Source: Cryptomeria japonica
Lineage: Eukaryota > Streptophyta > Pinopsida > Cupressales > Cupressaceae
Length of the DNA: 64,000 nt
Assembly (NCBI RefSeq): GCF_030272615.1
Contig: NC_081405.1
Span: forward strand, 652,942,920-653,006,919
Direction of reading: 5' to 3'
This document shows, piece by piece, positions 35,591-45,548 of the stretch. Each line of letters starts with the position of its first letter. Position 1 is the first letter of the stretch. Under the pieces are notes generated by a model, which saw only the letters and a program-made list of their open reading frames with translations, made no database searches and had not been told where the DNA came from. Position numbers and translations under genes: made by a program.

Positions 35591-36900
35591 TGTCTTTCCT
35601 TTGTTTCGCTCTTTCGCTACTTCACAGAACATAAAACCCGTGCTCTTTTCTTTCACAAAACAACGTTGGTCGTTGGATCTCGAGAACTTACATCGCCTTT
35701 ATCTTTGTTTAATCTCTTTGCTTTAGTGTCGGGCCCTACCTCCTTTTCACCACTTTGCGGAGTTTAACAGTCGTGCACTTTTCCTTCGCGAGGTAGCGCC
35801 AAGCATTAGATCAAACTCAAATCACCCGACCTTTAACTCCAACCAAGATCGTCAATCCTTTTAACTAATCGCGCCTCATCTTGACGACTAACGGTTTTTG
35901 CCATTTCATTGAGGTTAAGCTGCGGGCATCTTTGGGTCATGAAATAATGAGAAGCATTGGATCAATCTTGAGATGAATTCCTTTTAAGTGGGCCTTTAAC
36001 ACCACATGGCAGTTGGCCATTAGCCCTGGAAACTCCTTTTGGTTCCACCCTTAATCCGCTATGTGTTCCCTTTTACTATTCCCACATAACTGCCTGTTAC
36101 ACCTAGGAGGGCCCTCAACACTTTTTTAAACCACGTGTCACTCAACACATTATTATCAAGCTCTACAAAAAGTGGCAGCTGTTATGCCACGTCACTCCTC
36201 CATGTGATTTCCACCTATCTTTCATGACTTTGCGAACATTATTCTTCATTTAGCTTGCAGCCACAAAACCACGAGAATCATTAGATCAAAACATACCTGA
36301 TCTGCTTTTAACTTCATGCCATGCCTGTCCCTTGGGCCCATCGACCTTTTTGCTACTTTGCAATGACTAACTTGCTAGCATCTTATCTTCAAGAATTCAC
36401 GCAAGCCATTAGATCTCAAGAACTTGCTTGTTGTTTACTCTTTTTCTGACAACCTTGCCCAGACCCATTGCATACCACCAACTGAGTGCCTTGTCACCAC
36501 CATGTCATCACCAAATGGGGTTACCACATTTACTACCACTCTTAGTGGGACCCTCCACCTTTTCGCTATTTCGCTGAAGGTATAGCTCGTGCATCTCCCA
36601 ACCACGAAACAACGAGAAGCCATTGATCTTTTTCCAACCCGATCATTCTTTAACCAAAGAAGACCGCTTATCTATGGGACCCGCCAAACCCTTTCGCCAC
36701 TTCGCAAAGGTTAAAACACGTTCATCTTGATCTCACGAAACCATGCTGTTCGTCCGATCAGATGAAACTTGATTGGTGTTTAGCTTTGGTCCAAACCTAT
36801 ATGCCAGGTCTACCTTCGCCTTTCGCTACTTCGCGAAAACTAAGTTTTGAGCACTTTTTGGTCGCAAATCAATGTGGGCTGTTAGATCAACAGAAAATTG
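35590..36900. repeat. Degenerate tandem repeat, period roughly 130-150 bp
   Basis: At least eight imperfect units share CTTTCGCTACTTCGCGAAGG-like and CATTAGATCAA-like words in the same order. The CGCTACTTCGC part recurs near 35610, 35750, 35885, 36225, 36350, 36560, 36695 and 36825, each followed 50-70 bases later by (G)CATTAGATC or TTAGATCA. The block is richer in GC than its neighbours. It may be part of an LTR or leader of the unknown minus-strand element. Confidence 0.6.
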
Positions 36901-38577
36901 CATGATACTTATAAGGCCCGATGGACATTAGAAAAGGCAGATTAAAAGCAAACAAGAATAAAATATTTAAAGGGACCGCCTAGGTAAATGACAAGGGGAG
37001 AACACTTTTATGATAAATGGACCCATCGCTTAAGTGAATAAAGTAACGCCAAATTAGAAACCAAAAGGGATTTTCTTAGGTATTATTTTTTTTTATATCG
37101 ATGATAATTATTATTTTTTTTAATAAAAATGATCATCATCGGAATTACGATGAATACCAAGCTTTCGATCGACGACTTCTTTGACCATCGACAAAGTCCA
37201 TTGGATTGTCGAATTTTCGACAAGCATGGCATCGTCGACCAATCCGACACCGAGTTTTCAACGGTGGATTTTGTCGACACTCTGACAAAAATTTGTCAAA
37301 AATCCAACAAACAACCATCGAAAATCAGCTCCGAATGTACTAGTGCAATAACCAACCATAACAGCTAGTGTTTACTAGGAACCGGAAGGGCAACTGAGAG
37401 GGGGGGTGAATCAGTTGTCAATGAATTTCAACCCAATTATAACTTTTAAAAACTTGATACTTAATACCAGTAAACAAAACTTAATGTCGGTTAACAAATT
37501 GGCAGTTAATATCAATACCGGTGAAACTTAATGCATAAAACAAAAAGAGAAACAACATCCACAACACATAACACGTATATTTTGACATGTAAACCCTGTA
37601 AGGGGAAAAACCACGGTGGGAAATCTTACCCACAATCAGATGATACTACTGTAGATAGTATGTGTATATAAATGAGGTTTGCACATGCAACAAGGCCAAT
37701 CGCCTAGAGCACATTGCTCAAATGGGAGTCGCAATGACTACGGTAGGATGGTTGAATCCTATAATAATGTATTGCTCAAAATAGCATCTCCAATGCTAGA
37801 TTCAGTACCGATTAAGCTCTAATAAACACCTTCAAACCTTCCTTGAACCTTCTCTATTGTCTGCTCATATGATCTTCAATATTCGCACATACCATGTTAC
37901 AATAACTTTATCCTTGTCTCTCATCCCACAAATGAGATCTTACATATATACAAAACCTAAGAACAAATGTGTAGGTCAGCTCACTAAGAATATTATAATT
38001 AAATCAATTACAAATAAGTCTTGACGCGATGCATCATGTTGGCTCAATACAATTACAACAATATTCAATCAATAAATCATCTCCATAATGTGTCGTGCTA
38101 ATCTGGAATAGATAACGCATACCGGTCCATAACCTAGACCAATCTTTTGGTAACAATAAATATGTCAACCGATTAGACCAACAACCAAAACACCAAAACC
38201 ACGTCTTTGACATAATCAAGTGATCTCCAGATGATAACAAGTCATCATCTATGTCGGTGAATCATATAACTTGTCAGTGAACAATATACCAGTGACTGTG
38301 CATAAGTCACTGAACTTGTCGGTGAACACAATGTGTCGGTTCAGGGTAAGTGCACCAAGATGGTGAATAGAAAAGTGGCCACATGCCAAAAAAAAATGAA
38401 ATTTCTCATAACCCGTGCATGTTCTGGAAATTCAAAAATGCACTAGGCTTGGTAACACCAAGCCTAGCCAAAAATAATTAAAAAACAAAAAGTGGGTTAT
38501 GCAAAACTATAAGTTTTTGTCTTAGTTTTGCATAACCCGTACGGGTTATATAAAACTAGGAACCAAATAGGAAGTGG

Positions 38578-38578
38578 G

Positions 38579-38648
<70 letters not shown>

Positions 38649-38726
38649 GATAAGGAGAAGGGGGACAGAGAGAGTTAGAGATAGAGAGAGAAGGGGATAG
38701 GAAGAGAGGGAGAGATAGGGAAAGAA

Positions 38727-38780
<54 letters not shown>

Positions 38781-38886
38781 GATAAGGAGAGGGGGGAGAG
38801 AGAGTTAGGGACAAAGAGAGAAGGGGATAGGAAGAGAGGGAGAGAGATAGGGAAAGAAAGAGAAGGGAGAGAGGGTGAGAATAGGA

Positions 38887-38964
<78 letters not shown>

Positions 38965-39239
38965 GGGGTAGGAAGAGAGGGATAGAATATGATAAGGAGA
39001 GGGGAAGGGAGAGAGTGTTAGAGATAGAGAGAAGGGGATAGGAAGAGAGTGAGAGAGATAGGGAAAGAAAGAGAAGGGAGAGAGGGTGAGAATAGGATTG
39101 AGAGAGAGAGAAGGGGATAGGAAGAGAGGGAGAGAATAGGATAAGGAGGGGGGGCGAGAAAGGCAGTTAGAGAGAGAGTAGGGGGAGAGGGGGTAAGATA
39201 GAGAATAAGGAATAAGAAGAGAGGGAGAGAGATGGGATT

Positions 39240-39303
<64 letters not shown>
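38578..39303. repeat. (GA)n microsatellite blocks and their spacers
   Basis: Pure GA runs lie at about 38578-38645, 38733-38777, 38892-38961 and 39241-39303. They are separated by purine-only spacers that themselves repeat (for example AAGGGGATAGGAAGAGAGGGAG at 38691, 38821, 39112). The long Ser/Leu frames antisense to them are artefacts. Confidence 0.92.
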
Positions 39304-39307
<4 letters not shown>

Positions 39308-39635
39308 GAGAGACATGAGGTAGAGAGAGAAGGAGAAGGAGAAGAGGGTGAGAGACTTGGCAGAGAGAAGTGTGAGGGGGAGAGAGATGAGATAGAACTC
39401 AAGAAGGATAATTAGGGCTCAGAGTAGATAGAGATGGTGATGGGGGAAGGAAGATGAGAAAGAGGAAAAGAAGAGATACATTCATGTATACAAACATATA
39501 TACATATATCTATATAAATATATGTATATATAACTATAGATATGCATATATACATACATAAACTCATATTATATATGTATGTCTATACATATGTGTATTA
39601 TATGCTAAGTTTACAAGCATGCATTTTGATGTCTT

Positions 39636-39930
39636 CATAACCCATATGGGTTTTGTGAAACTCAAAATGATGTTTTTCATAACCCGTACTAGTTTTGTGA
39701 AAATCAAAATAATGGTTTTTCATAACCCGTACGGGTTTTGTGAAACTCAAAATAATGTCTTTCATAACCAGTACGGGTTATGAAAAACCATAATTTTGGT
39801 TTTTCATAACCCATATGGGTTTTGGGAAATTCAAAATGATGGTTTTTCATAACCCATACAGGTTTTGGGAAATTCAAAATGATGGTTTTAGTTCTACATA
39901 ACCTGTACAGGTTATGTAGAACTATGAATG
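39636..39930. repeat. 42-bp palindromic repeat array inside the TIR element
   Basis: Units starting CATAACCCGTACGGGTTTTG (or variants such as CATAACCCATATGGG) begin at 39636, 39678, 39721, 39763, 39805, 39848 and 39897, a spacing of 42-43 bases until the last. The core AACCCGTACGGGTT is itself palindromic. Isolated copies occur near the left end (38406 and 38531) and at 39976. Confidence 0.88.
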
Positions 39931-41328
39931 GTACTTTTTTTTCAAAAATCGAGTGGGTTATCTTGCACATCAGAACCCGTGCGGGTTTTGGCTTGGTAAG
40001 AGGGTTGGAAAATGACCCTAAGACTTGCAAGCCCATTTTCCCTCCATTTCTGTCCCTTTACACATTTTTTCATCTTCCAACATGATTTCTAAAATTCATC
40101 ATCATCAGGTTTACAAATGATCAAGTGGATATCTCTAAAATTACCAACATAATCTCACACGTCTTCTCATCTTTCTGACCATATAATTTTTTTTATTTTT
40201 AGACAACATTAGCATAGTAAACTTTAATTTTCTTTACCAGTGCCTTGTCAGTCCTCACAGACATACATCTACCATTTTTTTAATAACTTTTGGTATACTT
40301 GACCAAATTCAAAATAAATTGCATATTATTGTTGTACACTAGATTCTATACATTTAAAAAAAAAAAAATCATTTTTGATTATTTTGATGTAAGTTATGCC
40401 TAGCGCATGAACAGGTACCAAATTTTCAGGATGCGGTCACTTCAAAAAATCATTAAAAAAAAAATACTCAATGAAAAATTACAAAAAAATATACAACTTC
40501 TAGATCTCAATCTTACCTATCATCCTACCAAAGGGTTTTGTAAAATACTAAATCTAATTATATATTTTGTCTAATTATATATTTTGTGCAGTGCACGAAA
40601 ACAACTATGTTATGTTTTTCAGAAAAAATCAAGAACAGTTTTTCATGCGAGAGAGGTTTGACCCTCTTAATCTTATCCAATTTTAAAAAACTTTAGTAGT
40701 TTAGAAACTAGATTCAAAGTAATACAATTCTTATTGTTTTTTCAACTCCTAGTTTTGAGTGCATGACCTTTGAATATCTCTATGAAGTTCAGGTTTACCA
40801 GTTTTCAGAAAAAAAAAGTGGCCACTTATACCCCCCTTTTTGTTCACCATCTTGGTGCACTTACCCTTCAACAGTAAACCAATATAACCATAGTGCCAAA
40901 TCAACAATGTAGATCTCCAGAAGGATAAGTGTTGACATCAATGACAAAACTAATACAACACATCCATAATAACAACAATCTCCCCCTTTGGCATTGATGA
41001 CAACACTAGATGGAAAAACATCTAAGTGCCAAAATAGAATCCCAAAAACCAAAAACCAACAATCTCCAAAAGAGATCAATACAAAAAATCAAAATCAAAA
41101 TACAAAGAGTATATATCTCTCCCCTATTGAATAATGTCTCATAGATCACTCTCCCAAGAATGTTTTTCCATAGATCTCTCTCCCCCTTTGACATCAAATG
41201 CCAAAGCAATTAAAAAATACCAGAACATAAAACCAACTACTCCCCCTGAGAAGTAACTCTCCTCCATAAAAGCCGAAAAAAATATTTCTTTGTTAGTTTC
41301 TGTAGGTTTGATGCCAAACTTCAATTGT

Positions 41329-41740
41329 CTAAGTCTCTACCAGTGAGGGTATTACCCCAAGCTGCTCTCTGAGATATTCAAAGGTTTTCTTAGGCAAAGG
41401 CTTAGTAAAGATATCTGCAATATGTTCTTTAGTATTCACATAAACCAATCTTACTTCTTTTGCTTCAACATTCTCTTTCAAAAAATTATATTTGATAGAA
41501 ACATGCTTATTCTTAGAGTGAAATACAAGATTCTTTGATATATCAATTGCTATTGAGTTATCACAATAAATGATTATAGGTTCCTTGCATTTTACCTTTA
41601 TGTCCTTCAACATTTTCTTAATCCATAATACCTGAGTACAATTAGTTGTTGCTGCAACATATTTTGATTCTGCTGTTGATAATGATGTACAACTCTGCTT
41701 CTTACTTATCCATGAAATCAATTTGCTACCAAGAAAGAAT
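41329..41740 (-). pseudogene. Copia RNase H domain (C-terminus of pol)
   Basis: Reads ISWISKKQSCTSLSTAESKY, then IIIYCDNSIAIDISKN and KEHIADIFTKPLPK, the standard copia RNase H signatures, with the D of YCDN and the final D of HIADI kept. It ends with a stop at 41331-41329. The frame upstream toward RT is interrupted. Confidence 0.92.
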
Positions 41741-41961
41741 GCTTCGCTAGTGGTACTCTTTTTGTCATCTACATCTCCTGCCCAATTTGCATCAGTGTAT
41801 GCACATAAATCAAAATTTTCATCTTTAGGATATCATAAACCAAGATTTATTGTGCCTTGTAGATACGGGAAAATCCTTTTTACTACTGATTCATGATTTT
41901 CTTTAGGATTACTCTGAAATATTGAAACAATACATATTGCATTCATTATATCAGGTCTTGT

Positions 41962-42790
41962 TTATGTCAAATACAATAAACCTCCAATCATATATTTGTA
42001 TCTTGTTGGATTAACAAGAGCTGAATCATCATTCAATGTCAATTTATCAATTGTATTCAAAGGAGTACTTACCAGTTTAGAGTTTTCCATACCAAATTTC
42101 TTTAGTAGTTCCTTTAAGTATTTTGTTTGACATATGAATATACCTTTATCAGTTTGTGAAATCTGCAATCCTAAAAAGAATTTTATCTCCCCAATCATAA
42201 ACATTTCAAATTCTTCCTGCATCTTGGTAGCAAAGTCCTTACACAATCCATCTTCTCCTCCAAAAATGATATCATCAACAAAAACTTCAATAACCAAGAT
42301 GTCATCATTAGTCGCTTTGAAATATTAGTTTCTATCAACATTACCTTTAGTGTAACCAAGCTTCAAAAGATATTTGTCCAATCTAGCATACCAAGCTCTA
42401 GGATCTTGCTTCAATCCATACAAAGCTTTTCTTATTCTACAAACCATATCTTTAACATTTGTGAATGAAAATCCATCAGGTTGTTCAATGTAAACTTCCT
42501 CTTCAAGATCACCATTCAAAAATGCACATTTTACATCCATTTGATATACTATAATTCTTATGAGTTGCAAATGCAAGAAATAATCTAACTACCTCAATTC
42601 TAGCTACCGATGCAAAGGTTTCATTATAATCAATTCCCTCTTTCTGTGAATATCCTTTACACACTAATCTTGCTTTGTTCCTGATTACCTTACCATCTTC
42701 ATTAAGTTTATTTCGGAATACCCATTTAGTTCCAATTACATTTTTGTCTTTAGGTTAGGGAACTAATGTCTATGTATTATTCTTTTCAAT
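41962..42790 (-). pseudogene. Copia reverse transcriptase domain
   Basis: From about 42755 downward: NVIGTKWVFRNKLNEDGKVI, ARLVCKGYSQKEGIDYNETF, then a frameshift, [20 protein letters not shown] (catalytic Asp in MDVK), [20 protein letters not shown], then a break and EVFVDDIIFGGEDG, the YVDD box in FVDD form with both aspartates intact. RT copies element RNA into DNA. At least two frame breaks and the TAG near 42755 make it inactive. Confidence 0.92.
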
Positions 42791-43048
42791 TTGTTCTAAT
42801 TCATCTTCTATTGCTTTTATCCAATGTTCATCTTGACATGCTTCAATAACAGACGCTAGTTCAATTTGAGAAATTAAGTATACCTCTTCATTTTACAGTC
42901 TTCCTCTTGTCATAACACGTTGATACTTATTCCCAATTATCTGATTTTTTGAGTGATTCAGTCTTACATACCTGGGTTTATTCACATGCTGCTATTCTTT
43001 AGTCACTATGGAATTCCCTGATGATGTCGGTGTGACTGGATCCACATT

Positions 43049-44390
43049 CTATACCGATGCACTCTGTATAGGTTCATTTATGATCATCTCAACTTCCTGT
43101 TCAAAATCTACAGACCTTGAATTTCCTCTAAAGTGTTCATCTATCTTCACATTAGCACTTTCAATGATCTTTTGCAATATTTTATTAAAACATCTATATG
43201 CCTTGCTCTTAGATGAATAACCAAGAAATATTCCTTCATCACTTCTAGGATCAAATTTACCAACATACTCATCTCTCCTAATATAGCATTTGCTTCCAAA
43301 TATTCTAAAGTATTTAAGAGTAGGAGTATTACCAAACCATAGTTCATAAGGGGTCTTACTGGTTTCACCTTTGATGTGAAATTTGTTGAAAGTGTAAACC
43401 ATTGTATTCAATGCTTCTCTCCAATACACATGAGGTATATTTGCTTCCAATATCATGCTTCTAGCTGCTTCCAGAATTTTTTTGTTCTTCCTTTCCATAA
43501 TTCCATTCTGTTGAGGTGTCCAAGGTGCTGATAGTTGTCTTTTGATTCCATTCACTTCACAGAATGTATTAAATTCCTTAGATGTAAATTCTCCTCCTTG
43601 ATCAGATCTCAAACATTTGATTTTCTTATCGGTTTCATTCTCTACCATTGCCTTGTATAACTTGAATTTTCCAAATTTTTTGTTTTCTCCCTGAGGAAAG
43701 TAACCCAACACATTCTAGAATAATCATCAATAATTAGCATAAAGTATCTATCTCCCTGTAGACTTCTTGTTCTTTCCGAACCACACAAGTTAGTAAGAAT
43801 TAAATCAAGAACATTATTGGATTTCTCAGAAATACTCTTAAAGGTTTTTCTAAATTGCTTTCCCATTTGACATTCCTTACATACTAGATTATGAGGTTTC
43901 ACAATCTTAGGTAAATCCCTTACTGCATTAGTTGAACCGATCTTTACAATGAAATCAAAATTCACATGACAAAGTCTCTTATGCCATAACCAACTTTCAT
44001 CAATGTGTGCAATCAAACATGTCTTATCACTATTATTCAAATGAAAGATATTACCTTTAGTCTGATTACCGGTTGCAATCTCCAATCTAGTTCTATTCAT
44101 GATTTTGCATTTACCATTCTTGAATTGTAACTGAAATCCCTTTTCAACTAATTGACCAACACTCAAAAGTTTATTCTTCAAACCTTCAACATAATAAACA
44201 TCATCAGTATTTAGCTTACCATCCAAAGATATAGTGCCTTTTCCTTTTATTAAACAAGCTTTATCATCGCCAAATCTTACTAGACCTCCACTATATTCTT
44301 GAAAAGATAAGAATTTACTTTTATCACCAATCATATGATGTGAACTTCCACTATCAATGATCCATTCATCTTTTTCTTTAATTTTAGCTG
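43049..44390 (-). pseudogene. Copia protease motif, GAG-pre-integrase and integrase
   Basis: The aspartic protease site appears as WIIDSGSSHHM near 44370-44340. Then come the HHCC zinc region (ESWLWHKRLCHVNF and CKECQMGKQF) and the integrase core. The first catalytic Asp is replaced: LILTNLCG where copia elements have TDLCG. The second Asp is intact in CLRSDQGGEFTSKEF, and the Glu in PQQNGIMERKNKK. A frameshift near 43700 separates the two halves. The chromodomain-like end typical of gypsy is absent. Confidence 0.92.
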
Positions 44391-44479
44391 CCAGGGCTTG
44401 CTCTACCGGTGGGACAATAGGTTCCAGTTAATCTTCTTTTATTGCAACAAAATCCCATCCATTGTCTGCTGGTTCTTCA

Positions 44480-45486
44480 TCAAAAATCATTTGTAACTCC
44501 TTCATCAGCATAGTAATAAGATTTATCTATGTTCTTCTTAAATATGTATCTTTGATATTCAGGGTTAGGCTTATATGTTCTTTTAACTTCCTCTCTCAAT
44601 CTTGCATGTCTATCAGGACATCTAGATGCTATATGACCAACTTTATTGCAATTAAAACATTTAAACGGTGCTTTACCTTCATACTTACTTCCAACTGGAC
44701 CTTTAGGCATTTTCCTTTCAAATAGTGCTTCAAGTTCTTCCACTTCTTCATTTTCCCGTCTGATATCTTCAAGTTCTTTTGCAAAAGTGCTTTCCAATCA
44801 GATTTGTCAGATGATGATGATGATGTTGCAGATGATGATGCTCTGAATGCTAAATCTATCTTAATTGTAGCAACATGACCAAATTCCTTAAGCTCAAACG
44901 CTGAAAGTTTTCCAACAAAGGTATCTCTAGATACTGATGTATTAGGCATTGTTCTCAACTCATTAATAGCAATTACTTTCATTTTGTACGCCGGTGGCAA
45001 AGCTCTTAAAAATTTAGAAATCATTTCATCTTCACTTAAGGATCCTCCACAAAATTGTTTTCCTAAAACAATTTCATTAAATCTTTCCATAAAAGAAGAA
45101 ATTTTTTCATCTTCTTCCATTTTCAAATTTTCATACCTAACCTGGTAACATTCTAGTTTTACAATTTTGACAGTGGTATCTCCTTCATTCAATGTCTCCA
45201 ATTTATCCCAAATAGCTTTAGCAGTAGACCGGTCTAATAATCCCATGATTTGTTGATATGATAATATGCTCAAAAGTGCTTCTCTTTCTTTGCAATCATT
45301 TTCTTGATCTTTACCCAATGTTGGTGGATTAGGTTGATTCAGAGTAGGACCAACATAGCCATTCTTTGTAACTTCCCATATGTCTCTTCCAATGCAATTC
45401 AGATGTGTCTCCATTTTGATCTTCCATATACCTTAGTTAGTTCCATCAAGTTTAGGATTGTCCTTCCTGAAAATGTTAGTTGCCAT
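44480..45486 (-). pseudogene. Copia Gag (UBN2-type capsid and zinc knuckle)
   Basis: It starts MATNIFRKDNPKLDGTN at 45486, about 44 bases downstream of the primer-binding site. A stop (TAA) follows within the first 20 codons, then IWKIKMETHLNCIGRDIWEV, EALLSILSYQQIMGLLDRST and ISSFMERFNEIVLGKQFCGG, typical of the plant copia capsid. After a one-base shift near 44793 it continues to the zinc knuckle CFNCNKVGHIASRCP (C-x2-C-x4-H-x4-C) at about 44665-44620. Confidence 0.92.
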
Positions 45487-45529
45487 AGGATCTCCTCAAG
45501 CTGTTAGGCTTTTGCAAAAAGAGGACTTA

Positions 45530-45541
45530 GCTCTGATACCA
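45530..45541 (-). other. Primer-binding site of the copia element
   Basis: On the minus strand TGGTATCAGAGC, complementary to the 3' end of initiator Met tRNA, lying directly inside the 5' LTR. Confidence 0.9.
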
Positions 45542-45548
45542 AGTTTTA

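Larger units (their letters stand above)
14073..37345 (+). mobile_element. Putative giant CACTA (En/Spm) transposon, nested and decayed
   Basis: The left end begins CACTAATACATTTGGA at 14073. The right end, read inward on the minus strand from 37345, begins CACTAGTACATTCGGA. Both subterminal regions carry inverted copies of a motif like TCATCGTAATTCYGAYGA: 14168 and 14259 on the left, 37134 on the right. Between them lie, on the plus strand, a tnp2-type transposase gene and a tnpA/Ptta-like gene, in the order usual for CACTA elements. The span of about 23 kb includes later insertions (22426-25418, 29.9-35.2 kb region, 32518-34155) and captured host-gene pieces. The immediate flanks (CGG and CAA) do not form a 3-bp target duplication, so the pairing of these two ends is likely but not proven. 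Confidence 0.6.
38344..40866. mobile_element. 2,523-bp non-coding TIR DNA transposon of unassigned superfamily, TSD TTCA
   Basis: The left end begins GGGTAAGTGCACCAAGATGG and continues TGAA. The right end is its exact inverted complement over 24 bases, ending CACTTACCC at 40866. A subterminal AAGTGGCCAC word is shared just inside both ends. The target duplication is TTCA (38340-38343 and 40867-40870). The 5' LTR of the same copia element supplies the empty site (GGTTCAATAGTAAACC). There is no transposase frame. The interior holds GA tracts, an ATATAT region and a palindromic 42-bp array. The 4-bp duplication and GGGTAAG terminus do not match hAT, Mutator, CACTA or Harbinger rules. Sola-like elements make 4-bp duplications, but I cannot assign it. 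Confidence 0.9.
37369..40977 (-). repeat. 3' LTR of the copia element (with nested insertion)
   Basis: It aligns with 45549-46701 on both sides of the inserted TIR element. The match resumes exactly at TTCAACAGTAAACC (40867). Without the insertion and one TTCA copy it is about 1.08 kb. It lacks a duplicated 49-bp segment present at the outer end of the 5' LTR. Confidence 0.88.

Noticed and set aside
38497-39402. Long Ser/Leu-rich open frames on the minus strand
   Set aside because: They are the complement of GA microsatellites and stay open in all phases for that reason.
42134-44846. Plus-strand open frames across the copia element (42134, 43008, 44462, 44646)
   Set aside because: They are antisense shadows of the RT, integrase and Gag coding sequence.
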